A model generated the notes under the pieces. That model had not been told where the DNA came from. It saw only the letters and a program-made list of their open reading frames with translations, and did no database searches. The position numbers were made by a program, and so were the translations under genes. From contig CAZOOZ010000001.1 of NCBI GenBank assembly GCA_964581565.1, positions 248,001-312,000 of the forward strand: a DNA stretch of 64,000 nucleotides, in the 5' to 3' direction. Of this stretch, positions 35,052 to 43,340 are shown in pieces. The DNA is from UBA1433 sp964581565. GTDB lineage: Bacteria; Bacillota; Clostridia; Eubacteriales; UBA1433. Each line of letters starts with the position of its first letter. Position 1 is the stretch's first letter.

Positions 35052-35818
35052 TGGCTCCATCCAAGCAGATTGGAAATCTCGACAGCGGTGTTTTTGACCG
35101 CGCCGACGAGTTCTCCTCTGTTTTTATTCATTCTCTCCGTCGGCCCGGAAATGCTTATAGCTGCGATGACTTCGCCTAAATTATTCTTAATGGGTGCCGC
35201 GTAGCAGGTCAGCCCGATTTCGTATTCTTCGTTATCGATGGCATAACCGTTTTGACGGATATTTTCTAATTCCTCTTTGAGTTTTTCGATATTTGTAACC
35301 GTGTTTTTTGTAAATTTTATAAACGAAACATTTTGTGCATAGCCCGACAAATCATTTTTATACTCGCCGCTCAGCAATACTTTGCCCGATGCGGAACAAT
35401 GCGCATTGATGTTGCTTCCGACCTGCATATCCATGATGATCGCGTTTGTGCTCAGCACCTTATCAATAAAATACATCTGGTATCCGTTGAGCACAGACAA
35501 ATATGCTGTTTCATTATATTTTTCGGATAGTCTTTTCAAATAGGGATGTACGATCTGAATGATGCCCTGCCTTTTTAAAACAGACGCACCGATGGCGGAC
35601 CATTTTAATGAAAGCATATATTTTTCGCTTTCGTCGTCTTGGATAACATAATTTCTTTTTTTGAGCATGGATAGGATTCTATGAACTGTGCTTTTGCCGA
35701 GCGCCATCTTTTTGCTCAGCTCGGTGATGCCCATAGGACCGTATTTGTTTAATAACTCGACGAGTTTAATGGTGTTGTCTACCGATTGAAGGGTATACGT
35801 ATCGTTTTTAGTACTCAT
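35048..35818 (-). CDS. IclR family transcriptional regulator
   Basis: A 256-residue regulator. The N-terminal winged helix (about 10-70) has MGITELSKKMALGKSTVHRI; the C-terminal effector domain (about 80-250) has the family patterns NAHCSASGKVLLS near 130, GYAIDNEEYEIGLTCYAAPI near 190 and ISISGPTERM. IclR proteins usually sense small carboxylic acids. It lies directly upstream of porCDAB on the same strand and could regulate that operon in response to a 2-oxoacid or related acid; this is inference from position. Confidence 0.92.
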   Translation of the reverse strand: MSTKNDTYTLQSVDNTIKLVELLNKYGPMGITELSKKMALGKSTVHRILSMLKKRNYVIQDDESEKYMLSLKWSAIGASVLKRQGIIQIVHPYLKRLSEKYNETAYLSVLNGYQMYFIDKVLSTNAIIMDMQVGSNINAHCSASGKVLLSGEYKNDLSGYAQNVSFIKFTKNTVTNIEKLKEELENIRQNGYAIDNEEYEIGLTCYAAPIKNNLGEVIAAISISGPTERMNKNRGELVGAVKNTAVEISNLLGWSH

Positions 35819-36022
35819 GTAAGCTTAACCTTTAGTTCTTTTATATGGAACACAATTCCTTTATACGATATCATAATACAACATTTATAAATTTTTGTCA
35901 ATCTTTTATTATCAATAAAATAATCTTTCAATAGTTTCTCACAAAGCGTATAATGAACACTGTAAACATCTTGGTTTTAACAGGAAAGAGCAGAATTCAC
36001 AGTATATATCAGAGGTGCGCCA

Positions 36023-36919
36023 ATGAAAAGAAAAATATATCAGGTGGATGCTTTCACAAGCAGTGTGTATTGCGGCAACCCGGCCGGGGTTGTCCTTGAT
36101 GCGGCAAGGCTTACGGATATGCAGATGCAGTTGATCGCTTCCGAAATGAAGCTTTCGGAAACCGCTTTTGTGTTTCCGGGAACAGCTTTATATGACTTTG
36201 AAGTGCGTTTCTTTACGCCTGCCGGAGAAGTGGATCTGTGCGGTCACGCAACGATCGCCACGTTTCATGTCATGAAAAAGACGGGGATCATCGATCCAAA
36301 GAAAAAAGAAGTGTGTCAAAAAACAAAAGCGGGCATATTGAGCGTGAAATTTTCAAAAGATGGCAAGGTGATGATGCGGCAGGCAGAACCGGTAAAGATC
36401 GACGGGGAGATTGCAGCCGAAGAATTATGCGAGATAATGGGAACGGACAAATCAAATATAGGCATAGACAATCTCATGAGGTTGCCGGAAATGTGGTCAA
36501 CCGGGCTAAGCGATATAATTTTGCCTGTAAGATCAGTTAAGGCTTTGAAAAATATGGCCCCATTTATGGACAGGCTCACTGAGTACAGCAGAAAAATGGA
36601 TGCGGTGGGTGTGCACGCCTTTGCCATCGATACGGGTAATACGGTTTGGTGCAGAAACTTCTCGCCCCTATACGCCATACCAGAAGAAGCCGCGACAGGT
36701 ACGGCTAACGGGGCCTTGGGCGCCTGCCTGTATGAAAAAGACTGGCATAAAGATAAGGACGGCAATCTTTTCTTCTGCGCGCATCAGGGAGAGTGGATGA
36801 ACAGACCGAGTGAAATAGTTGTAGAAATAAGCGGCGGCGATAAACCTGAGGTGTGGGTAGGAGGAGAAGCTGTGATTGTTTTAGAGGGGGAGATTGAGGA
36901 GCCAGATATGAGATTTTAA
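36023..36919 (+). CDS. PhzF family isomerase/epimerase-like protein
   Basis: A 298-residue protein with the two-domain diaminopimelate-epimerase-like fold. Family signatures: YQVDAFTSSVYCGNPAGVV at the start, KLSETAFVFP with the active-site Glu near residue 45, FFTPAGEVDLCGHATIA near 64-80, and CRNFSPLYAIPEEAATGTAN near 208. In PhzF itself the enzyme isomerises a phenazine precursor, but most homologues have unknown substrates and no phenazine genes are present. AGAGGTG precedes ATG 36023. Single gene, convergent with the HAD gene 4 bp away. Confidence 0.9.
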   Translation: MKRKIYQVDAFTSSVYCGNPAGVVLDAARLTDMQMQLIASEMKLSETAFVFPGTALYDFEVRFFTPAGEVDLCGHATIATFHVMKKTGIIDPKKKEVCQKTKAGILSVKFSKDGKVMMRQAEPVKIDGEIAAEELCEIMGTDKSNIGIDNLMRLPEMWSTGLSDIILPVRSVKALKNMAPFMDRLTEYSRKMDAVGVHAFAIDTGNTVWCRNFSPLYAIPEEAATGTANGALGACLYEKDWHKDKDGNLFFCAHQGEWMNRPSEIVVEISGGDKPEVWVGGEAVIVLEGEIEEPDMRF

Positions 36920-36923
36920 TTTA

Positions 36924-37805
36924 TTAAGCATTTTGCATAGAACTAATTTTGTTTTTATCTTCTATTTCTTTGAACTGTACGCGATTCTTACGTTTCAGAC
37001 TGTCAACTATGGACATTGTACAGAGTATATCTCTAACAATTTTATCAAGCTCACTATGCTCAGTATAGTTTGCAAGAGTAAGAAAATCGACTCTCTTATC
37101 TGTTAGTAATTCTTCTATTTTTTCTTTTTCATTTTGTGGATATACAGCGATAGAGTATCCTCCATTTGTCTTTACAAGTTTCATACAAGGTACGTCCGTT
37201 AATCCATCGCCAATATATATCATATTTCTAAACGGGATGGGTCTATCGTCATCGGGTTGATACCTATTTAAATCTTCATCATTTGATATATCAAGCACGC
37301 CTTTGTTAATGCGAAATAGAAATTGGGTTTTTGTTGTATAATTAACCGCATTCTTAGGCCAACATACAACATCATTTTCATCGTAATAAAATTCACAAGC
37401 AAACACATCATTAAAGTTATTAAATATTGAGGAACCTTCAATTATTTCTCGCAAACCAGATGAAATAATATAATGTTGTATTTCCATGCCCAATTCATTA
37501 CCCAGGATATTAATTCTTTGAAACCATTCTTCCACGCCTGGGAAAAACTCTAAATCTTGACCCAGAGAAACAAAATCCGCACGATGAATGCTAATTTTTT
37601 CCGCTTTTGATTTATCAATCATAAGATACATGTATGATAGTATAGAATCCATCTTTTTATCTTTTGCTAATTTTTTTGCTTCATCCCAAAATTCATTGAT
37701 GGCCATATTTACTTTGGGTATAAAACTATATTCCTGCATATTTTTCGTACACAAAGTTTTATCAAAATCATATACTAATGCCAATATTGGTTTGTTTTCT
37801 GACAT
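36924..37805 (-). CDS. HAD superfamily hydrolase (phosphoserine-phosphatase-like)
   Basis: A 293-residue HAD-type phosphatase. Motif I is VYDFDKTLCT near residues 11-20 (DxD-x-T with the nucleophile Asp), motif II IISSGL near 122, and motif IV IGDGLTDVPCM near 205-215. The insertion between I and II is a helical cap. Start ATG 37805, after AAGGAG; the frame extends to 37889 without family similarity. The DUF2188 gene lies 10 bp upstream in the same operon. Base composition is lower in GC than flanking genes, so the pair may have been acquired together. Substrate unknown. Confidence 0.85.
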   Translation of the reverse strand: MSENKPILALVYDFDKTLCTKNMQEYSFIPKVNMAINEFWDEAKKLAKDKKMDSILSYMYLMIDKSKAEKISIHRADFVSLGQDLEFFPGVEEWFQRINILGNELGMEIQHYIISSGLREIIEGSSIFNNFNDVFACEFYYDENDVVCWPKNAVNYTTKTQFLFRINKGVLDISNDEDLNRYQPDDDRPIPFRNMIYIGDGLTDVPCMKLVKTNGGYSIAVYPQNEKEKIEELLTDKRVDFLTLANYTEHSELDKIVRDILCTMSIVDSLKRKNRVQFKEIEDKNKISSMQNA

Positions 37806-37815
37806 ACAACACTCC

Positions 37816-38046
37816 TTATTTTTTGTCCTTTGGCGGACAAGGATCGTTGCCGTGGCTATCTGAACGTTGAATTTTACCATCTTTACCATGAATCACTAAT
37901 TCGCTTCCTTGACGTTGACTTATTATTCTGCCAATCTTAACGGCCTCCGCTTTTGTTTCGGTATTCACACTTGCTCGGGAAGCATTCCCTTTTTTTACGC
38001 TCCATCCACTATTATTTGGTACAACATGATGTGTCTTTCTGGCCAT
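37816..38046 (-). CDS. DUF2188 domain protein
   Basis: A 76-residue basic protein: MARKTHHVVPNNSGWSVKKG, then NTETKAEAVKIGRIISQRQG and ELVIHGKDGKIQRSDSHGND. This is the complete DUF2188 signature (H-V-x-P...W-x-V...A...G-x-I...D-S-H/Y-G-N-D). Function is unknown. It is the first gene of a two-gene unit with the HAD phosphatase and lies 31 bp from a 40-bp perfect palindrome that could be its operator. GGAGG precedes the ATG. Confidence 0.88.
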   Translation of the reverse strand: MARKTHHVVPNNSGWSVKKGNASRASVNTETKAEAVKIGRIISQRQGSELVIHGKDGKIQRSDSHGNDPCPPKDKK

Positions 38047-38077
38047 AATAATTTCCTCCTCTTTATATTTTATTCTA

Positions 38078-38117
38078 ATATGTTTTAATCAAATGAATTC
38101 ATTTGATTAAAACATAT
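38078..38117. repeat. 40-bp perfect palindrome upstream of the DUF2188-HAD unit
   Basis: The half ATATGTTTTAATCAAATGAA (38078-38097) is followed immediately by its exact reverse complement (38098-38117), centred on an EcoRI-type GAATTC, with no loop. It sits between the DUF2188 start and a long AT-rich gap. A transcript would fold into a 17-18 bp hairpin without T-run; a dimeric operator or a mobile-element end are alternatives. Confidence 0.85.
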
Positions 38118-38687
38118 CTTTAGTAATAATCATTAATTATTAGTTGCATTTTTGCCATAAAATAGGGAAACGGGGTGAATGCATCATTCTATCGACTATT
38201 TATATCTTCATTATAATAACTACTCATAAATATTACGCTTTAAATTTATTAAAGACAGCATGAAGCCGTCTTTCCTTAAATGTTTTATTTTTACTTAAAT
38301 AAACTATAAATTTGTTATGTCAATATGTACTATATGTACGTTGCGATCTATTTTACTTTGTTATATTTATTAAAATAATAATATCAGATTATTTGATAAA
38401 AATAAACATAAACAAAATAATTATATTAACATTTTAAATAATTTTCAAATTAGAGTCTATTGCATCTTATTACTTCTGCCAAATACACGGAGGAAGAATT
38501 CCGTGGGCTTATCAACTTTGTTTTTATTGCCTAGCAAGCAATTGCTTTCTGAAAATAGAGCGTTTCAATGGCTGGGCATTCTGATATAATATATTTGATA
38601 AAATGAATGAAAAGTTATGTATCTTTATACAGTAAATATGCTTTTTGCAGAAATGTTTAGAAATAATAAAAATAAGGAGGACGAATC
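38118..38687. other. 570-bp AT-rich non-coding stretch
   Basis: No gene is recognised. One short frame ends at 38533 with the protein-like text KYTEEEFRGLINF, preceded by a stop about 15 codons earlier, which may be a gene fragment. The last 60 bp carry TATAAT-like boxes and the AAGGAGG ribosome binding site of the next gene. Confidence 0.4.
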
Positions 38688-39893
38688 ATGAAAATAACCA
38701 GCGTAGAAGTTTTTGTTTTGGGCAAAGAATCCAATGATTTGGCTTTGTCGAGCCAGTGGCGCCCTATAGGATGCCGAATCCATACGAATGAGGGTATATA
38801 CGGCGACGGCGAAGCCGCAATGGCTTTCGGCACGGGAGCGCCTGCCGCGTATGGCATGATTCGCGATTTGGCAAGGATCCTGATCGGCCAAGACCCCCTG
38901 CGGATCGATTATTTATGGGAAACGATGTATAAAACAACTTTTTGGGGGCAAAACGGAGGTCCTGTGGTTTTTGCCGGAATAGGAGCAATCGATATAGCGC
39001 TTTGGGATATCAAAGGAAAATACTTTAATTGTCCCATCTATCAGCTGTTAGGCGGCAAGCACCATGATAAACTGCGCTGTTATGCCAGCCAGCTGCAATT
39101 GGGATGGCCTGAGCTTGGGGCTATGAGTTATGAACTGGCACACAAAACAGAAGACTATGCAGCAAGTGCAAAAAAAGCGGTGGAAGAGGGATATGACGCG
39201 ATAAAAATTGATTTTATGCAAAACGATACGGAGAATGGGCAGTTTCACTATCAGCGAAGAACCGGCCTGTTGAGCAGAGATATGCTCGATATGGTCGAAG
39301 AGCGAATGGGTGCGGTTCGCGAGGCGGTTGGGGAAAAGGTGGATATTATTGTTGAAAATCATTCCTTCACATCTGCAAGCGGCGCTGTTCAAATAGCCAA
39401 AATAGCTGAAAAACACAATGCGTTTTGTTTTGAAGAGCCGAACACACCCACGCCGCAGACCGCACGCTTTATAAAAAACAGCACCAGCATTCCGATTGCA
39501 AACGGTGAACGTATTTATACGAGGTGGCAATACGCGCCCTACTTCGTTGACCAAACAATACAGATGATTCAGCCCGATATCGGCAACAGCGGCGGCATTA
39601 CCGAAGTCCGCAAGGTTGCGGATATGGCGCATACATATGATATTTTAGTACAGGCACATGCATTTGCCAGTCCGCTTTCCTCTGATGTGGCGGCCCAGTT
39701 TGAGACGGCGATTCCAAATTTCTGTATCCATGAGCATGCTGTTTGCTATCGTATGGGCTTCAACTTCGGTTTCACAAAGTATAACCGACAGCCTGTGAAC
39801 GGATGCTTGGAGCCGGCGGAGCTGCCGGGAATTGGCAACGAATTTTTGCAGGAAGCGATCGATAAAGCGCAGATGTATTGCGTTGTTAAATGA
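38688..39893 (+). CDS. mandelate racemase / muconate lactonizing enzyme family protein (enolase superfamily)
   Basis: A 401-residue enolase-superfamily enzyme, likely a sugar-acid dehydratase. The N-terminal capping domain (about 1-120) is followed by the barrel with AIKIDFM (only one of the two typical lysines), metal ligands in DIIVENHSFTS near 222, CFEEPNTP near 248 and NGERIYTRWQY near 273, then VQAHAFASPLSSDVAA near 322. The ERxYTRW motif is typical of the galactonate and mannonate dehydratase groups. ATG 38688 follows AAGGAGG. No sugar transport or kinase genes are adjacent, so the substrate stays open. Confidence 0.87.
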   Translation: MKITSVEVFVLGKESNDLALSSQWRPIGCRIHTNEGIYGDGEAAMAFGTGAPAAYGMIRDLARILIGQDPLRIDYLWETMYKTTFWGQNGGPVVFAGIGAIDIALWDIKGKYFNCPIYQLLGGKHHDKLRCYASQLQLGWPELGAMSYELAHKTEDYAASAKKAVEEGYDAIKIDFMQNDTENGQFHYQRRTGLLSRDMLDMVEERMGAVREAVGEKVDIIVENHSFTSASGAVQIAKIAEKHNAFCFEEPNTPTPQTARFIKNSTSIPIANGERIYTRWQYAPYFVDQTIQMIQPDIGNSGGITEVRKVADMAHTYDILVQAHAFASPLSSDVAAQFETAIPNFCIHEHAVCYRMGFNFGFTKYNRQPVNGCLEPAELPGIGNEFLQEAIDKAQMYCVVK

Positions 39894-40142
39894 TTGAAGG
39901 GTATATGCAGCTTTGAAAAGACTTTTTCCAACCGCGAATACAGATGATGCTGTCGGTTTATTAATTTTGTTTCCATAAGCTTGATTCCAAAAGAAGAAAT
40001 ATAAAAAGCGTATAAACAGTTAGCAGACCTGTATTCTTTTCAGAAACGGCCTGCTTAGCTGTTGAATATGTACTGCAATGGTGTCTTTGCAGTAATTAGG
40101 ATATAGTTCATAAAAATTTGGAGAAAGCACCAGAAATGGAAT

Positions 40143-41312
40143 TTAAAACCTCTTTTTTGTCGCAAGTCTTGCCAGTTTGTAAGCGGGTGATTCCATTTTT
40201 TTCTTTACGTTTTGCAATTCTTTTATGATCTCGATTTTTTGCGGGCAGTGTTGTTCGCACCTGCCGCATTGAATGCATTTGGACGCATTGGAAGGATCAG
40301 GTTTTAAAGTCGTGCACATAAAGTATTCTTTCATGCCCGTAAACCAGCTGTCTGCATACACATCGTTGTAGGCTTTGAAACAGACGGGAATATCCACACC
40401 CTGCGGGCAAGGCATGCAGTAGCCGCAGCCCGTGCAAGGCACTTTTGTTTTCGCATTCAATATTTTTTTTACTTTTTCTATCAGCATCAACGCTTCGGTA
40501 GACATCGTGCCCGGTTTTATCTCCGAGGCGACGCGCACGTTTTCCTGCACTTGTGTCAGGCTGTTCATACCGGAGAGCACGACCGTGACTTCGCTGTGAT
40601 TGAGTACCCAGCGCAGTCCCCATTCAGCTGCGCTTCTTTGAACGGGTGCATCCTGCATTATTTTTTCAGCCGCTTTCGGCAGATTTGCAAGTTTGCCGCC
40701 GCGAAGCGGCTCCATGATGATAACGGGCAGACCCCTGGAAGACGCATACTGAAGCCCTGTGATGCCTGCCTGACTGTGTTCGTCCAGATAATTGAATTGG
40801 ATCTGTGTGAAATCCCAGTCGTAAGCGTCAATGAGCGTAATAAAACTCGTTGTGCCGCCGTGAAAGGAAAACCCGATATTCCTTATTTTTCCGGAAGCTT
40901 TCTTGTCTTTGATCCAGTCTTCGATACCGATATTTTTAAGCCTTTGCCAAACATTGATATCAGAGAGCATATGTATCAAATAATAATCGATATAATCTGT
41001 CTGTAAGCGGTAGAGCTGTGAAGAAAAATACCTGTCAATATCTTGTTTTGATTTTATGAGATAATGAGGTAACTTTGTCGCAAGAAAGATTTTATCGCGG
41101 TAACCTTTTGCAAGGAATTTTCCGAGAGCAACTTCGGAGCCCGAATAAATATAGGCAGTGTCAAAATAATTCACGCCGTTTTCGATGGCGGCGATCATTT
41201 CTTTCTCGGCTTTCTGCTGGTCGATGGCAGTGCCTTTTTTTGTAAAACGCATGCATCCATAACCCAGGGCCGAAAGCATATCTCCGTTTTTAGGGTTTTT
41301 TCTGTAGTTCAT
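40143..41312 (-). CDS. aldo/keto reductase with C-terminal ferredoxin-type Fe-S domain
   Basis: A 389-residue oxidoreductase. The AKR barrel (about 1-270) has YGCMRFTKKG and the catalytic tetrad positions FDTAYIYSGSE (Asp, Tyr), LATKL (Lys) and YYLIHML (His). Residues about 290-365 carry two cluster motifs, CTGCGYCMPCPQGVDIP and CIQCGRCEQHCPQ. This fused type is common in anaerobes and is thought to couple ferredoxin to carbonyl reduction, although the substrate is unknown. Single gene on the minus strand. The preceding gene has its own terminator. Confidence 0.9.
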   Translation of the reverse strand: MNYRKNPKNGDMLSALGYGCMRFTKKGTAIDQQKAEKEMIAAIENGVNYFDTAYIYSGSEVALGKFLAKGYRDKIFLATKLPHYLIKSKQDIDRYFSSQLYRLQTDYIDYYLIHMLSDINVWQRLKNIGIEDWIKDKKASGKIRNIGFSFHGGTTSFITLIDAYDWDFTQIQFNYLDEHSQAGITGLQYASSRGLPVIIMEPLRGGKLANLPKAAEKIMQDAPVQRSAAEWGLRWVLNHSEVTVVLSGMNSLTQVQENVRVASEIKPGTMSTEALMLIEKVKKILNAKTKVPCTGCGYCMPCPQGVDIPVCFKAYNDVYADSWFTGMKEYFMCTTLKPDPSNASKCIQCGRCEQHCPQKIEIIKELQNVKKKMESPAYKLARLATKKRF

Positions 41313-41389
41313 TTTCTATCCTTCCATTTAAAAATAGAATATTGTATTTATATTATCATCATTATGATGTAAAAAAAAGCGGGAAAATC

Positions 41390-41416
41390 AAAAAAGCCCT
41401 TTTAAAATAAAAGGGC
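41390..41416 (-). terminator. terminator of the GlsB gene
   Basis: On the minus strand GCCCTTTT-ATTTT-AAAAGGGC (41396-41416) is followed by a run of six T (complement of 41390-41395). Confidence 0.85.
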
Positions 41417-41433
41417 ATATGAAAATAGCATAA

Positions 41434-41709
41434 TTAATAGTTCTGGCTTCTTCGACCGCCGTGACCGCGTATTGCGTTCACGATAACAAGCAATATTACC
41501 GCCCCCACCAGTGCCACAACAAAACTCCAGATGTTGAACCCGGTAATACCCTGACCACCAAACATATTCATAATCCAACCGCCTATAAAAGCGCCTATAA
41601 TACCTACAACAATATTTGCGCCCACGCCCATTGTAGCATCGTTTCCGGTAATTTTGCTTGCAATCCACCCAACGATAGCTCCAAGTATGATCCAACCAAT
41701 GATACTCAT
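41434..41709 (-). CDS. GlsB/YeaQ/YmgE family stress-response membrane protein
   Basis: A 91-residue, glycine-rich membrane protein with three helices: MSIIGWIILGAIVGWIASKI, then NIVVGIIGAFIGGWIMNMFG near 32-51 and VVALVGAVILLVIVNAIRG near 65-83. These are the family hallmarks (transglycosylase-associated protein). It is usually induced by general stress; its mechanism is unproven. The start is preceded by GGAGG and the gene ends in a terminator. Confidence 0.93.
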   Translation of the reverse strand: MSIIGWIILGAIVGWIASKITGNDATMGVGANIVVGIIGAFIGGWIMNMFGGQGITGFNIWSFVVALVGAVILLVIVNAIRGHGGRRSQNY

Positions 41710-41864
41710 TGTATCCCCTCCTTTATTTCAAAAAATTAATTATTTTTTTATTTTCATACATCTTTAGTATGATAAAAAAAGTCGTTTTTTATACAAAAAG
41801 AAAAAATTTGGAAATTTTAAAAATGAATAGTATAATGGTAAAAAAATCCAAAGGCAGAAAATAG

Positions 41865-42467
41865 ATGAATTTAGAATTTGCGGATATAGAAGAATATTTA
41901 AAATATGACGAGTATGTAAACTTTAATAAAAAAAACATACGTAATTACATCAATGAAACTTTTAAAAATTGTGAAAGTGATATAGAAAGGATTATTAAGG
42001 CATATCAGTTTGTTCGTGACGAAATCTCCCATTCTGTTGATATACAAAGCAGTAGAGTTACAATTACGGCTTCGCAAGTGCTTGAATATGGTGAAGGAAT
42101 CTGCTATGCCAAATCAAATTTGTTTGCCGCATTGCTGCGGGCGATGAATATTCCAGCAGGATTTTGCTATCAAAGGCTTACAATCGGAGATACTATGGAA
42201 AGCGGGTATTGTATCCATGCTTTAAACGCAGTCTATTTATCTTCTTTAGATAAGTGGGTCAGGCTTGATGCAAGAGGAAATAAAAAAGGCATCAACGCCC
42301 GGTTTTCCTTGGGAAGAGAGTATCTTGCTTTTTCTGTGCGCGAGCAGCTTGACGAAAAAGATTATCTCGTCATTTATGCAAATCCACATCCATGCACAAT
42401 GAAGGCACTTGAAAATAATACAGACTGCATGGAAATGTATTTTCATCATTTGCCGAAAGAGATTTGA
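41865..42467 (+). CDS. transglutaminase-like (papain-fold) domain protein
   Basis: A 200-residue cytoplasmic protein with the transglutaminase-like triad: Cys in YGEGICYAKSNLFAALLRAM near residue 77, His in YCIHALNAVYL near 112 and Asp in KWVRLDARGNKKG near 130. The segment between them matches the core of bacterial transglutaminase-like superfamily members, which are usually proteases or amidases rather than cross-linkers. There is no signal peptide. Partner and substrate unknown. The start ATG 41865 has a purine-rich but weak SD (AGGCAGAAAA). Confidence 0.85.
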   Translation: MNLEFADIEEYLKYDEYVNFNKKNIRNYINETFKNCESDIERIIKAYQFVRDEISHSVDIQSSRVTITASQVLEYGEGICYAKSNLFAALLRAMNIPAGFCYQRLTIGDTMESGYCIHALNAVYLSSLDKWVRLDARGNKKGINARFSLGREYLAFSVREQLDEKDYLVIYANPHPCTMKALENNTDCMEMYFHHLPKEI

Positions 42468-42477
42468 CCTATATCTA

Positions 42478-42499
42478 TTTGAGAGTATTTTGAGAGTAT
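42478..42499. repeat. two perfect 11-bp direct repeats
   Basis: TTTGAGAGTAT occurs twice head-to-tail, 10 bp after the transglutaminase-like gene and 66 bp before the -35 box of the metal-sulfur operon. It matches the consensus of the six-unit array before vanZ at 26237-26302. Confidence 0.65.
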
Positions 42500-42564
42500 A
42501 CTGTTACAAAAGAAAAAATTTTCACTTGCAAATAAAAAAATTTTGCAAAAATATGAATTTATTA

Positions 42565-42616
42565 TTGACATATGTCACAAAATACATATAATAAATATTG
42601 AAAGTGACATATGTCA
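42565..42616 (+). promoter_or_regulatory. promoter of the metal-sulfur operon with two identical palindromic operators
   Basis: TTGACA (42565-42570) and TATAAT (42587-42592) are consensus boxes with a 16-bp spacer. The perfect palindrome TGACATATGTCA occurs at 42566-42577, covering the -35, and again at 42605-42616, just after the expected transcript start. Centre spacing is 39 bp. Identical sites on both sides of the polymerase site predict repression by a dimeric protein, most simply the DUF134 regulator encoded second in the operon. Confidence 0.85.
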
Positions 42617-42637
42617 GAAATATAGGAGGTGAAAATT

Positions 42638-42895
42638 ATGCCGAGAAGAGACGGAACAGGTCCAATGGGAGCCGGTCCTATGACTGGTCGAGGTGTTGGC
42701 CCTTGCAATACAAACATGGTAAAATATGGTGCTGCAGGTCTTGGATTATTGGGACTCGGATATGGGTGTAAAAGAGGTTACAGATGGTTTGCAAATATGC
42801 AAAACAACACTCTATCAGACAAAGAAGTGCTGCGCCAGCAAAAAGAAAGATTGCAAAATGAGCTCAATGCCATTAATAAGCAATTAGAAGACTAA
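42638..42895 (+). CDS. DUF5320 domain protein
   Basis: An 85-residue protein starting MPRRDGTGPMGAGPMTGRGV, the diagnostic N-terminal signature of DUF5320 (GTGPxGxGPxTGRGxGxC), and ending in a coiled-coil-like helix (about 55-85; LRQQKERLQNELNAINKQLED). Function unknown; such proteins recur next to NifX/Mrp-type genes. ATG 42638 is 7 nt after AGGAGGTGA. It is the first gene of the operon and is the product most directly controlled by the twin operators. Confidence 0.9.
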   Translation: MPRRDGTGPMGAGPMTGRGVGPCNTNMVKYGAAGLGLLGLGYGCKRGYRWFANMQNNTLSDKEVLRQQKERLQNELNAINKQLED

Positions 42896-42956
42896 TAAAA
42901 GAATGGAAGCGGCAGAAATGCGCATCTGCTGCTTTCGTATGAATTGAGGTGGGAGA

Positions 42957-43340
42957 ATGCCCAGACCCAGAAAATGGCGGAAGATATGCTGCTTGCCGGA
43001 AAGCGATCGTTTCGGGCCGCTGGATAAAGACGTAAGCAACGAGCAATATGTGAATATGACAGTTGACGAATATGAAACGATTCGTTTGATAGACCTTGAA
43101 GGTTATACACAGGAAGAGTGTGCCAAGCAAATGAATATAGCCCGAACAACCGTGCAGGGCATTTATAATGATGCGAGGGAAAAACTTGCCGAGTCTGTTG
43201 TGAACGGTAAAGTTTTATTCATCAAAGGCGGAGAATATCAGCTCTGTGACGGATCAGGCCCGGGTTGCGGCAGTGCAACGTGCAAAAGGCATAGAAATGG
43301 CAGCGGCCATTCTGAGATAGAGGATGGCGGTCATGATTGA
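42957..43340 (+). CDS. DUF134 (UPF0251) helix-turn-helix protein, probable operon regulator
   Basis: A 127-residue protein. It starts MPRPRKWRKICCLPESDRFG, the DUF134 signature, and has a sigma-70 region-4-like helix-turn-helix near residues 40-80 (MTVDEYETIRLIDLEGYTQE, CAKQMNIARTTVQGIYNDAR). The C-terminus has CDGSGPGCGSATC, a cysteine-rich tail that could bind metal or a cluster and act as sensor. It overlaps the following scaffold gene by a few bases. Repression of its own operon through TGACATATGTCA is inference. Confidence 0.9.
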   Translation: MPRPRKWRKICCLPESDRFGPLDKDVSNEQYVNMTVDEYETIRLIDLEGYTQEECAKQMNIARTTVQGIYNDAREKLAESVVNGKVLFIKGGEYQLCDGSGPGCGSATCKRHRNGSGHSEIEDGGHD

